A program made the translations under genes and the position numbers. 64,000 nt of DNA from Candidatus Avimonas caecicola (GTDB lineage Bacteria > Bacillota > Clostridia > Oscillospirales > Acutalibacteraceae): the NCBI GenBank assembly GCA_904419875.1, contig CAJFTG010000004.1, positions 1 through 64,000 of the forward strand, read 5' to 3'. Under the pieces are notes generated by a model. The model was not told the DNA's origin and searched no databases. It saw only the letters and a program-made list of their open reading frames with translations. Below are positions 46,891 through 56,545 of the stretch, piece after piece. Positions within the stretch are counted from its first letter, which is position 1. Every line of letters starts with the position of its first letter.

Positions 46891-47665
46891 ATCCTTCCTA
46901 AATCCTGACCGTTTGTCCTTGGCAATCCGGACAGCGTGCCGCCGCATGCCGTTCCCGGCCGGTCAGCCATGTCGATATATAAAGCCCGAAGACCAGTCGC
47001 CTTTTCCCGGGGAGAATCACCGTTTGCCGACCGCCACAGGCTTTCCATTGACAGCGGCCATCCCCCCGCTCAATGGAAAGGAAGCTTCCATTCATCAAGA
47101 GGCTATCCCTTTTTCAGCGCCGGCCCGGCGTGCCCCCTGAGGCTTTTGCTCCGGAAGGACCGCCGCTCCGGCTATGTACTCTTCCTCATTCAACCGATTC
47201 AGTCAAAATTGCAGCCTGCATTGAAGCCCTTTGCTCCTGACCGTTTTCCCCTTCACAATAGCAGAACAGGGGCAGACCGGCACGATTGCCGCTTTCTTAC
47301 CACTTTCATTATTCTATACACATATGTGCGCCCCACCTTGCCATTTATTATGAAATAACATCGCCATCATAGCAGTTTCTTCCGGGAGTGTCAAGGCGGT
47401 TTTTGAAAGGGGCAGAGCTCCGGGATTTCCTCGTCATCCCCGGTGAAATCGTTTCGGCCGGCCGTCATAAGCATGGACTTGGCCGCCTGGGAAGGGCTTT
47501 CTTCCGTTTTTGCCGGACGAAAAAGCCGCCGCCTTCGGGGCCTCTCTCAAAGCGCCGGTGAGCATCAAGCAAGCTGTTCTATCCGATTTGAAGTTGACGG
47601 ATTACCGAACAACCGCATACGCCGTAAACGGTCGGGTTGCCGGGAAGCCAAATGCGGGGCAAATA

Positions 47666-47703
47666 GCAGGAAATGTACAGGAAATATGCAGGAAATACGC
47701 AGG
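47666..47703. repeat. Degenerate 11-bp tandem array (GCAGGAAATAT-like, about 3.5 copies)
   Basis: GCAGGAAATGT ACAGGAAATAT GCAGGAAATAC GCAGG. Confidence 0.85.
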
Positions 47704-48002
47704 CGGAAAAACATACAAAGCGGACGATATTATGCGCGGAGCCAAAGCCGCCGACAACTCCCCTACAGTTTGGTTATTCCGATGACCGGCTTCCAAAGCG
47801 GAATGGTTAAAAGGACAGGGGGAGGACGGGAAAGGATCTGCGGCCCGGTTCTCATATGGCGCCGCGATTTCTCCGCGCTTGAGCCTGCCGTCTCAACGAG
47901 GAGCCGCGTACGTAGCCGCCCGGTCGTCCCTGCGTATCCGCGACCGCAGGCCCGCTCCCGCAGCGGTTTCTTTGAAAGCGGCTCCTCCCCGGTACGGCCG
48001 TT

Positions 48003-48042
48003 TTCTTCCACATTCTTACATATTCTTTCACATTCTTCCACA
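48003..48042. repeat. 10-bp tandem array (TTCTTCCACA-like, 4 copies)
   Basis: TTCTTCCACA TTCTTACATA TTCTTTCACA TTCTTCCACA. Confidence 0.85.
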
Positions 48043-48283
48043 TGCCCATATGCCCTTTTGGGAGACGGCAGTATCCCCCCAAAGGCCGGGCATTCCCAAA
48101 GGACACCGTGCCGCCGCCCTGCACGATTTCTCGCAGCCCATGGCCTCTCCTGCCGGTACCGCGAAACCGGCCCGCGCCAGGGATACGGACAAACGCCCGG
48201 AAAAGCGGCGCTTTCCGGACGTTTACAGGGAATTTTTGGGTATTTTTCAGGCATTTCTGGGGATCTATTCGGGATCTTCAGAA

Positions 48284-48316
48284 ATCTTCCAGAGATTTTC
48301 CAGATATTTTCCAGGG
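48284..48316. repeat. 11-bp tandem array (ATTTTCCAGAT-like, 3 copies)
   Basis: ATCTTCCAGAG ATTTTCCAGAT ATTTTCCAGGG. Confidence 0.8.
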
Positions 48317-48379
48317 AATCGTCATGGCGCCTCAGCCGTTAAAGGCCGCCGCTTCCCCGCATGCAGGGAAGCCGGTCGT

Positions 48380-48760
48380 TTACAGGTCGGTCCGCCACAG
48401 GCCGTGCAGGTTGCAGTAGGCATAAGCGGCGAGCGCCTTGTCATCCTCCAGCAGAAAGACCGCTTCCGGCTTTTCGTCGGGAAGCAGGGTCTTGCGCTGG
48501 CCGCCCCGCTCGGTCTCCAGATAAATCCACTCGATGGAGTGCTCCTCGGTCATGGGGTGAAGGTTCTCGCTCACGGTCACCGTCACGCGGCCCCCCTCCT
48601 GTGATACGACGGGAAGGTGTTTTTCCTGCACGCCGTTGGAATTGGGGACCAGTTCCTCCATCGGCTCGCCGCAGCAAAGCATGGTGACCCCCGCGTTGCG
48701 GACCATCCCCGCCAGATTGCCGCAGTGGCGGCAGATAAAAAACTGCTGTTCCTTGCGCAT
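48380..48760 (-). CDS. dfx: Desulfoferrodoxin (superoxide reductase)
   Basis: 126 aa; desulforedoxin CRHCGN...CCGEPM; SOR motifs ENLHPMTEEHSIEWI and CNLHGLW. Confidence 0.93.
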   Translation of the reverse strand: MRKEQQFFICRHCGNLAGMVRNAGVTMLCCGEPMEELVPNSNGVQEKHLPVVSQEGGRVTVTVSENLHPMTEEHSIEWIYLETERGGQRKTLLPDEKPEAVFLLEDDKALAAYAYCNLHGLWRTDL

Positions 48761-48982
48761 GTTGATTTTCTCCTTTCCTTAGCCGCTGTTCCTTTACTAT
48801 GCCCCAAATGGGGAAGGCTATCCCCCCTTTTGTGCCGCGGGCCTCTTCCCCGCCGATTTCATTATACGCCTGTCCTTCCGGTTTGTAAAACGGGTTGGGA
48901 AAATCTCCGGCTTTTTCTTTCTTTTTCCCCTCCCGTCTGGTATACTGGAGGGGACAATGCAGAACAGACGGAGGCGAAGGGT

Positions 48983-51754
48983 ATGACCGCTTCAATATCC
49001 CCCCTCGGCAGGCCCCGCGAGCGGACCGGGCAGGCGTTTCTGCTCGCGCTGGCCGCGGCGGCGCTGCTATTCCTCCCCTTTCTGATCTGGGACAGGGGAT
49101 ATTTCATTTATTACGGCGATTTCAACGTGCAGCAGATCCCCTTTTACCGGATGGCGCACGATGCGGTGCGGGAGGGGAACATTTTCTGGAGCTGGACCAC
49201 CGACCTGGGCGCCAATTTCATCGGCTCCTACTCCTTCTACCTGCTCGGCAGCCCTTTTTTCTGGATCACGCTGCTCTTCCCCAGCGCGGCGGTTCCCTAT
49301 CTGATGGCCCCGCTGCTGATGCTCAAGCTCGCCCTCTCCTCCCTGACGGCATACCTGTTTCTGCGCCGCTTTGTGCGGCCGGATTACGCGGTGCTGGGCG
49401 GGCTGCTCTACGCCTTTTCGGGTTTTTCCATCTACAACATCTTTTTCAACCATTTTCATGAGGCGATCGTCTATTTCCCGCTGATGCTGCTGGGGATGGA
49501 GCTGTACATGAAGGAAGGGCGGCGCGGACTTTTCGCCGTGACCGTCTTTCTCAGCGCGCTGTCCAACTACTATTTCTTTATCGGCCAGGCGTTTTTCCTG
49601 ATGATCTACTGGGTGATTCGCGCCCTGTCCGGCGAGTGGCGGTGCACCTTCGGCAAATTTTTCTGGCTGGCGGCGGAGGCGCTCCTCGGCACGGCGATGG
49701 CCGGCGTGCTGCTGCTTCCTTCCTTTTATTCGGTGGTTCAAAACCCCCGCACCGAAAGCCTGCTGAGCGGCTGGGATCTGCTGATCTACAACAAGCCGCA
49801 GCGGCTGTTCGATATCCTGCACTCCTTCTTTTTCCCGCAGGACATCCCGGCCCGGGCCAGCTTTTTCCCGAATTCGGACAACAAATGGGCCTCCATGTCG
49901 GCCTGGCTGCCGGTGTTCGGCTGCTCGGGCGTAATCGCCTATTTCCAGTCCCGCCGGCATACGGACTGGCTCCGCCGGCTGCTGATCGTGCTCTTCTTCT
50001 GCGCGGTGATCCCCGGGCTGAACGCGCTGTTCCAGCTGTTCAACTGGATTTATTACGCCCGCTGGTATTATATGATGGTCCTCATCCTCGCCCTGGCCAC
50101 CGTCAAAACCCTGGACGAAGCGGACGCCGTCCCGGTCAACTGGGCGCGCGCCTTCGGGTGGACGGGCGGCATCACCGCCTTTTTTGCCCTGTTCATCGGC
50201 CTGGTCCCGGAGTCCTGGGAGCCGGACGAGGAAACCGGAAAGATCACGCCCGGCCTGTACGACCATCCGGAGCTGTTCTGGGCGGCGGTTGCCTTCGCCG
50301 TGGTCTGTCTGATCTTAGCCATCCTGCTGACCCGCCTGCACGACAGGGAACGCGCCATTTTCTACCGCTGGTCGGTCGGGGTCACCGGCTGTATTATCCT
50401 GATCTTCGGCTGGTACAGCCTGGGGATGGGCAAGGCGCAGGGGAACTTCACCTCCTCTTTTGTGATTGAGCGGGCGATCGAAGGCGCGGACAAGATCGAC
50501 CTGCCCGACGATGCGCAGGAATACCGCATCGATTTCAACGAGGGCATGGACAACCTCGGCATGTTCTGGCAGACGCCGACCATCCAGGCGTTCCAGAGCG
50601 TGGTGCCCGGCTCGATCATGGAGTTCTATCCCACCGTGGGGGTGGAGCGGAGCGTCGGCTCCCGGCCGGATATCACCCATTACGCCCTGCGGGGCCTGCT
50701 TTCGGTCCGCTACCTCTTCGATTACGGCAACGAAGACAACGGGCAATACAAGGACGAAGAGGACTTTTTCGAACAGACGGATGTCAACGGCCGGACCACG
50801 TATCGGATGCCGGGCTGGAGCTTCCACAGCGAACAGAACGGGTTCCGCGTTTACGAAAACGACTATTATGTTCCCTTCGGCTTCACTTACGATTATTACC
50901 TGACCCGTTCCCAATACGACGAGTACGCCCAGAGCACCCGGGAGCTGGTTCTGATGAAGGCCCTGGTGGTGGAGGACGACCAGGCGGAAGCGGCCGCCGC
51001 CCTGCTTCCCTCCTTTGAGGAGGTCCGCTACCTCGCCGATTTCAGCCAGCAGGGATATCTGGAGGACTGCGAAGCGCGCCGGGAAACGGCCGCCGCCTCC
51101 TTCACGCGGGACAACCGCGGCTTTACCGCCGTCACCACCCTGCCGGAGGCGAATTATGTTTTCTTCAGCGTCCCCTATGAGGAGGGCTGGACGGCGACGG
51201 TGAACGGGGAACCGGCCGCAATCGTCAAGGCCAACGTCGGCTTCATGGCGGTGGCCTGCCCGGCCGGCGAGGACATCGTCATCCGGTTCGAATACTTCAC
51301 CCCCGGGCTGAAGGGCGGCGCGCTGATCTCGCTGGGTGCGCTGGTCCTGTTCGCGCTCTACCTTTTGTGCCTGCGGCAGTGGGACCGCCGCACGGCCCGG
51401 CGCCGGGCCGTGCCGGGGGCGGCCGCCGGCACGGCGTATCCCTCCCTCCCGGCGGAGGAGGCGGCCGTTCCGCCGCCGGTGCCCGGGCGAAGCCCCGACG
51501 GGCAGGCGCGCGCGGACGGGACGGACCCGTCCCCCGCCCCTCTTCCCGGCGGCATACCGGAAGAGGACGGGCCGGAGGACGGCGGCTTCAGCCTGTACCG
51601 GTATTATCCCGGCGCTCATCCGGGAACAAACGACAAACCGGAAAGCGGGGCGGACGGCGGTTCACCCCGCCCGGCGAATCCACCAGGCGGGGACGGCAAT
51701 TTGAGGGACGGTGATTCGGGGGACGGCCGGACCGGACCTGCGAGGCTCCCGTAA
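48983..51754 (+). CDS. YfhO family integral membrane protein
   Basis: Start MTASISPLGRP; many TM segments; YGDFNVQQIPFYRMAHDAVREGNIFWSWTTDLGANFIGSYSFYLLGSPFFW; C-terminal YEEGWTATVNGEPAAIVKANVGFMAV. Confidence 0.88.
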   Translation: MTASISPLGRPRERTGQAFLLALAAAALLFLPFLIWDRGYFIYYGDFNVQQIPFYRMAHDAVREGNIFWSWTTDLGANFIGSYSFYLLGSPFFWITLLFPSAAVPYLMAPLLMLKLALSSLTAYLFLRRFVRPDYAVLGGLLYAFSGFSIYNIFFNHFHEAIVYFPLMLLGMELYMKEGRRGLFAVTVFLSALSNYYFFIGQAFFLMIYWVIRALSGEWRCTFGKFFWLAAEALLGTAMAGVLLLPSFYSVVQNPRTESLLSGWDLLIYNKPQRLFDILHSFFFPQDIPARASFFPNSDNKWASMSAWLPVFGCSGVIAYFQSRRHTDWLRRLLIVLFFCAVIPGLNALFQLFNWIYYARWYYMMVLILALATVKTLDEADAVPVNWARAFGWTGGITAFFALFIGLVPESWEPDEETGKITPGLYDHPELFWAAVAFAVVCLILAILLTRLHDRERAIFYRWSVGVTGCIILIFGWYSLGMGKAQGNFTSSFVIERAIEGADKIDLPDDAQEYRIDFNEGMDNLGMFWQTPTIQAFQSVVPGSIMEFYPTVGVERSVGSRPDITHYALRGLLSVRYLFDYGNEDNGQYKDEEDFFEQTDVNGRTTYRMPGWSFHSEQNGFRVYENDYYVPFGFTYDYYLTRSQYDEYAQSTRELVLMKALVVEDDQAEAAAALLPSFEEVRYLADFSQQGYLEDCEARRETAAASFTRDNRGFTAVTTLPEANYVFFSVPYEEGWTATVNGEPAAIVKANVGFMAVACPAGEDIVIRFEYFTPGLKGGALISLGALVLFALYLLCLRQWDRRTARRRAVPGAAAGTAYPSLPAEEAAVPPPVPGRSPDGQARADGTDPSPAPLPGGIPEEDGPEDGGFSLYRYYPGAHPGTNDKPESGADGGSPRPANPPGGDGNLRDGDSGDGRTGPARLP

Positions 51755-52073
51755 AGCCTGCCCGCCCATGCCGCGCATCCGGAACGCGGACGGGGCGCGC
51801 CGTCGGCACAGCCATCCGGGCAAAAAGCCGCCGCCCCTTTATCCGCGCTTCCGTAACCCGCCGCTTTCGGCGGACGCAACGGACACGGTTGGGGGAAGGG
51901 CCCGCCATGGGGCCTTCCGCCCTGCGGGCGCGGGCTTTCCGCTGTTTCGCCCGGTTGCTCAACCGGCCGGCCGGAATCTTATCGAAATTGGGGCGGGCCC
52001 TTCCGGGACGCGGCTCGCGCGGCCTGCCAAAAGCGGCGCCCGTCCATCGCGCGCAGGGATCACAGAGGTAAGA

Positions 52074-52100
52074 GGGGCAGCAGGGGCAGCAGAGGCAGCG
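52074..52100. repeat. 9-bp tandem array (GGGGCAGCA, 3 copies)
   Basis: GGGGCAGCA GGGGCAGCA GAGGCAGCG in an intergenic region. Confidence 0.8.
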
Positions 52101-52130
52101 GGAAAACAGGGGTAACGCAAAAAATACGCC

Positions 52131-52167
52131 AAAGCCGCCGGGATTCTTTGATCCCGGCGGCTTTTTT
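52131..52167. terminator. Intrinsic terminator between 48983-51754 (+) and 52294 (-)
   Basis: AAAGCCGCCGGGAT-TCTTTG-ATCCCGGCGGCTTTTTT. Confidence 0.9.
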
Positions 52168-52293
52168 CCGCGCGGACGGCGGCCGTGCTTTTCGGCGCCC
52201 TTTCGGTCAATCGCCGGGAATGCCCTCCCGGCCGTCCAGGCGCTTCGCCGGCACGTCCGCGGCTCCTGCCGCAGAACCGCCCGTTTCCTCCGG

Positions 52294-54201
52294 CTACCCC
52301 AGGCAGTTGGGGGTAACCATCCAATGGTATTGGTTGAAGTGGCCCATCCACAGGTCCTCCACCCGTTCCCGTCCGTCAAAAGTCAGGCGTTCCGCTTCCA
52401 GCTCTTCAATCCGGTCAAGCGCATCGTCCAGATAAGCACGAATACGCATGGACGCCGTCTTCAGCCGGGCCTCCAGCCCGCCGTACCGCAGGTCAAGCAC
52501 TTCCCATCCAAACGCCTTGTACAGCTTTCCCCATTCCCTGGCATGAAGCGCGTGCAGCCGGACGACCATATCCAAAAGCTCCGGAAGCTCTCCCTCCGCC
52601 AAACGGCGCAGCGCCTGGCGGTCGCCGGCGTCGTATGCCGCCTTCAGCCTGAGCCCCAGCTTGGATTTTACCTTGAGCACTTTGCAGAGCTGTATAATCT
52701 GCTCAAACAACCCGCGGATCTCCTCCGGAACAGGCGCCCGGCAGCACGACTCCATTGCGGCGCATACCGCCGCGTAATGCTCCTCCAATGCAATCGGTTC
52801 GGCATGGCGGTCAAACAGCCCGAGCAGCGGGTCCTGCCACAAGAGGTATTTCGAGGGGTTTTGCGGTTCCAGCGGAGCCAGGTTCGGGTCCAGGCAGTCC
52901 AGCGCGCACAGCGCCGCCCATTTGTCCTCTTCCAGCCCGGTGAACAGCCGAATGCAGGCCGCCATATGGGGTTCATCCGGCGCGGCATGATACATGTGCT
53001 CCGCATACCGCACCAGCCCGGGCAGCACGGACAGATAGTTGCATTCGCCGCCGTTGTCGTTCCAGATGCAGGCAAACACATGGCGTATTCCTTCCGATTT
53101 GCACGCCCGCATGGCCGCGTTGGTCGCCTTGACGGTATGGTTGTAATTCTGCACTATGGCGCCGGTCCAGGTGCAGATACCGCCGCCGAACGCCGGAAGG
53201 GTTCCGAACTTTTTATACCATCCGATATAGCGGTGATAAAACGCCTCGTCCTGATGGTAATAATCCCAGTAGATCTGCTCAATGCCTTCCGGAATCATGC
53301 CGGCGGCTTCATCGGGGATTTGAACATCCGGATCATAATAGCCCCCGCCGTCGACATGCAGGCGGAAGAGCATATCCCCCCACATCATCGGCTGCAGCCC
53401 GAAGCGGTCGGTAATGGCCTTCACCTCGGCGACATGCTTCTGCATCAGCTCCGAACGGGTATGGTAGCCGCACTTGTCCAGATATCGGCCAAGGCCCAGC
53501 GTATGCGCTTCATCCATGCCAATGTGGATTTTCCTGGTGCGCACGGCGGAAGAGACAGACCGGATCATTCGCTCCAGCAGCGCATAGGTTTCGTCCTGCC
53601 CCACCATGAGGACCTCAGGAGTGTCGCGGTAAGGCTCCGCGGCCGGCCATTTGAGGAACTGCTCCATATGCGCCAGCGTCTGTATACAGGGTATGAGTTC
53701 CACCCCGAGAGAATCGGCATAATCGTCCATCTCCCGGATTTGTTCCAGGGAATACCGTCCCCGCATATAGCCGAAATACGGCTGTCCCTCCACCTCATAG
53801 GTATCCTCCGTGTACAGCATGAATACATTGAGGCCCATCACCGCCATCTGCCGTAAAAAATACTTTACCGATTCCACCTTCAGCACGGCATTGCGCGAAC
53901 AATCGAACATGGCGCCGCTTGCATCAAACTGACGGGTTTCCTCCGTTTCAAAGCGGCGTTCTCCCTGCTGCAAAGAGGAAACAAGCTGCCGCATGGCGCG
54001 AAGCAGCGCGGGTATGTCCCGGTATTCTACAACCGCCATGCCTTCCGTCGCCTGCACACGAAGCGTATAGGGCTGCTGCGAAAGCTTTTGAAGGCGCACC
54101 GGGATCCCTGCTTCTATGGAATCCAGCCCGAGCTCCCGGGCAGTCAGGCGGATGGCGTCCCTTTCTTTTTCTTCCGCGCCGATCAATCGCACAGATACCA
54201 T
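52294..54201 (-). CDS. GH20-like beta-N-acetylhexosaminidase family protein, predicted cytosolic
   Basis: About 635 aa; MFDCSRNAVLKVESVKYFLRQMAVMGLNVFMLYTEDTYEVEGQPYFGYMRGRYS, HIGMDEAHTLGLGRY; no signal peptide. Confidence 0.8.
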   Translation of the reverse strand: MVSVRLIGAEEKERDAIRLTARELGLDSIEAGIPVRLQKLSQQPYTLRVQATEGMAVVEYRDIPALLRAMRQLVSSLQQGERRFETEETRQFDASGAMFDCSRNAVLKVESVKYFLRQMAVMGLNVFMLYTEDTYEVEGQPYFGYMRGRYSLEQIREMDDYADSLGVELIPCIQTLAHMEQFLKWPAAEPYRDTPEVLMVGQDETYALLERMIRSVSSAVRTRKIHIGMDEAHTLGLGRYLDKCGYHTRSELMQKHVAEVKAITDRFGLQPMMWGDMLFRLHVDGGGYYDPDVQIPDEAAGMIPEGIEQIYWDYYHQDEAFYHRYIGWYKKFGTLPAFGGGICTWTGAIVQNYNHTVKATNAAMRACKSEGIRHVFACIWNDNGGECNYLSVLPGLVRYAEHMYHAAPDEPHMAACIRLFTGLEEDKWAALCALDCLDPNLAPLEPQNPSKYLLWQDPLLGLFDRHAEPIALEEHYAAVCAAMESCCRAPVPEEIRGLFEQIIQLCKVLKVKSKLGLRLKAAYDAGDRQALRRLAEGELPELLDMVVRLHALHAREWGKLYKAFGWEVLDLRYGGLEARLKTASMRIRAYLDDALDRIEELEAERLTFDGRERVEDLWMGHFNQYHWMVTPNCLG

Positions 54202-54249
54202 CAAACGTTCCATTCCTTTCAAGTCGGCCGCCATCAAGACGCCGGTCTG

Positions 54250-55200
54250 TCAGCCGGCAGTCTGCATGTTCATCGCATACCAGGAATTCACCCAGTGAAC
54301 CGCCAGCCCAAAGCCGGCGGGCAGATCTTTTTCCTCCAAGGCGTCGCGAAGAATGCGCTGTTCGGCGGCCCGGATTTTCGGGGGGAAATTGGCGTAGGTA
54401 ATAAACGCCTCTTCCCCCAGCGATTCCGGAGAGCTGGTTTCGCAGCCAATGTTGATGGCGCAGTTGTTGCGCCGTGCCGCTTCAATCAAATAATCGGCGA
54501 TATCCAGCTGGTCTGCCGCATTGGCCCGGTAGGCCATCACCGTGATCGCATGGCACGCGGTGGTCACCACATCCCCCATCATCACTTCCCGGCCGTTTTC
54601 ATCGATCGCCACCTGGCTGTCGTCATACCAGGCGTTGACATCCAGCTCCAGCCGCAGGGAATGGCGGTCGCACAGCTCCCTGGCGTGAAGGAGGAAACGC
54701 CGCATCTGGCTGCGGTATTTCAGATAGTCGTCGGACATATCCGGCTCCAGGTCCAGATGCACGCCATAAAACCGCTGTTCCGCAGGCACATGGGCGTTGT
54801 AGGCGGCGACGCCTTCAATATAGGCGGTGATTTCGGGATACCCGGACCCATCCGCGAACCAGGCCAGCGCCTCTTTTCCGCCGCGGCCCAGCAAAGCGGC
54901 CACCCGCATGTCGGTGGCTGTACAGCGGCCGATAAACGCCGCCATCTGTTCAAGCGTCGCCTCGTCCCTGACCGGGGCGCTTCCCCATGGCGCCATCTGC
55001 GCCGGATCCGCCTCCAAATATATTTCGCTGATATGCTCCTTGACAAGCATATCGAAAGCCATCCGCGCCGTTAATCCGGTCTTTTTGTCCGGCCGTGCAA
55101 GCAGGTTCAAATCCCACCACCAGGTTCCCAGCGTCATCGCGTCGCCGGCATTGCGAACCCCCAGAAGCGGACCAACGTATTCTTCGTACATATCATTCAC
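54250..55200 (-). CDS. Signal-less TIM-barrel-like protein, paralogue of 55222-56484
   Basis: 316 aa; FYGVHLDLEPDMSDDYLKYRSQMRRFL and ITVMAYRANAADQLDIADYLIEAARRNNCAINIGCET shared with downstream-numbered paralogue. Confidence 0.65.
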   Translation of the reverse strand: MNDMYEEYVGPLLGVRNAGDAMTLGTWWWDLNLLARPDKKTGLTARMAFDMLVKEHISEIYLEADPAQMAPWGSAPVRDEATLEQMAAFIGRCTATDMRVAALLGRGGKEALAWFADGSGYPEITAYIEGVAAYNAHVPAEQRFYGVHLDLEPDMSDDYLKYRSQMRRFLLHARELCDRHSLRLELDVNAWYDDSQVAIDENGREVMMGDVVTTACHAITVMAYRANAADQLDIADYLIEAARRNNCAINIGCETSSPESLGEEAFITYANFPPKIRAAEQRILRDALEEKDLPAGFGLAVHWVNSWYAMNMQTAG

Positions 55201-55221
55201 TCTTTCTTCTCTGAATTGGTT

Positions 55222-56484
55222 TCAAGGCATGGTGGTCATCACCGTATAAAAGGGGGCCGCATGATGCAGCGCTATGCCGAATGATTCACAGCCGGAGGCA
55301 TCCAGCATCTCCCGCAGCCTGTTCTGCTGGTCGATCAGATAGGCGGCGCCCATCGGGAAATAGGTAACGCTGCGTTCCCCGGCCGGCATTTCGCTGGCGT
55401 CGCCCGTTTCCGCGCCCAGAATCAGCTGGCAGCCGTTTTTCGCCGCGTAGCCCAGCTCCAGTTCCCCCAGCTCGTACTGCCCCTTGGCGGTACGCCGATA
55501 CGACATCAGCGTCAGCTGCCGGCACTGCTTGGTGAAAATGTCGAGGATACAGACATACGCGCCGGTTTCGTCATAGGCTTTCCAATCTTCCTCCAAAAAG
55601 GCGCTGATATCGAAGGTAAGCTCCACGCCGTAATAATCGCAGTACTTCCGCATCCGAATCAAATAATCGGCGCAGTTCTGCAGATTCGTTTCCAGGCCGT
55701 CCCCGCCGTTCTCCCAGTCCGGCTCAAGGTCGATATGCACGCCGTACAGCTTTTCATCGTCGCCCGAAGCCCGCGAATTGAAGTCGGCGACCAGGCGGAC
55801 CCAGCGCTTTGTGGCACGGTATTCCTGTTCCTCGTCGTCTTTACGCTCCCATTGGGTATAGGCGTTATCGACCATGGTGGTGAGCATGGCCACCCGGATG
55901 CCGTACTTCGAGCATTTTTTGATAAACCCGCGCAGCTCCATCTCACTGACAAAGCCGTCCTTGAGCTCCCCCTTGTTGGCGATCTGGGTTTCCAGATCCA
56001 TGTAATACTGCATCCCCAGATAAATCTCGGTAACCCCGTTTTGAATCAGCATGTCCAGAAGCATGTCGCTGCTCATGTCGCTGTCCGGCGAGATCCCCTT
56101 GATCATCCGGCAGTCCCATACCCACATGCCGACGGCGGGATGGTCCTCCGTGTCGCCGTCCTTGCGGAAGGTGAGCCTTTCGCCTTTATACAGGCTGCCC
56201 GGCACGAAATCGGGATCCCCTGACGGAACCGGCGCGATGGAGAAGCCGTCCGGAATAACCAGCTTGTCGAGAGGCGGCGTCTCGATGTCATACGAGGGCT
56301 GTCCTCCCGGGCGGGACGGCGGCGCGGTTGACGCATTGGTTATGGTGCTTTCCGGCAGGTTCGAGGCATCCCCGGACGCCTCGCTGGATTCCCCCTCCTG
56401 CCGACAGCCCGGGGCGACCAGCAGCATCCCGGCCGTCATCAGCGCCAGAAAGCGGATAAACACGGTTTTGTGATGTGGATTCAT
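55222..56484 (-). CDS. Exported TIM-barrel-like lipoprotein
   Basis: About 420 aa; signal LLVAPGCRQ; LYGVHIDLEPDWENG, LTLMSYRRTAKGQYELGELELGYAAKNGCQLILGAET. Confidence 0.65.
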   Translation of the reverse strand: MNPHHKTVFIRFLALMTAGMLLVAPGCRQEGESSEASGDASNLPESTITNASTAPPSRPGGQPSYDIETPPLDKLVIPDGFSIAPVPSGDPDFVPGSLYKGERLTFRKDGDTEDHPAVGMWVWDCRMIKGISPDSDMSSDMLLDMLIQNGVTEIYLGMQYYMDLETQIANKGELKDGFVSEMELRGFIKKCSKYGIRVAMLTTMVDNAYTQWERKDDEEQEYRATKRWVRLVADFNSRASGDDEKLYGVHIDLEPDWENGGDGLETNLQNCADYLIRMRKYCDYYGVELTFDISAFLEEDWKAYDETGAYVCILDIFTKQCRQLTLMSYRRTAKGQYELGELELGYAAKNGCQLILGAETGDASEMPAGERSVTYFPMGAAYLIDQQNRLREMLDASGCESFGIALHHAAPFYTVMTTMP

Positions 56485-56545
56485 ATGGCGCATTCCTTTC
56501 TCGAAGAATCATATTTCGTCCGAACCGTTGCCGGCAAGACTTCGG

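Noticed and set aside
44941-48316. Microrepeat arrays as a CRISPR array
   Set aside because: Units are 10-11 bp with no spacers and no cas genes nearby.
47443-48604. 299-aa and 241-aa ORFs in the 47.4-48.6 kb gap
   Set aside because: Arg/Ser/Pro-rich translations without domains, built partly from the tandem arrays; no convincing ribosome-binding site.
48617-48982. N-terminal extension of the YfhO ORF antisense to desulfoferrodoxin
   Set aside because: The upstream part is antisense noise; ATG 48983 precedes the signal/TM region and matches the family start.
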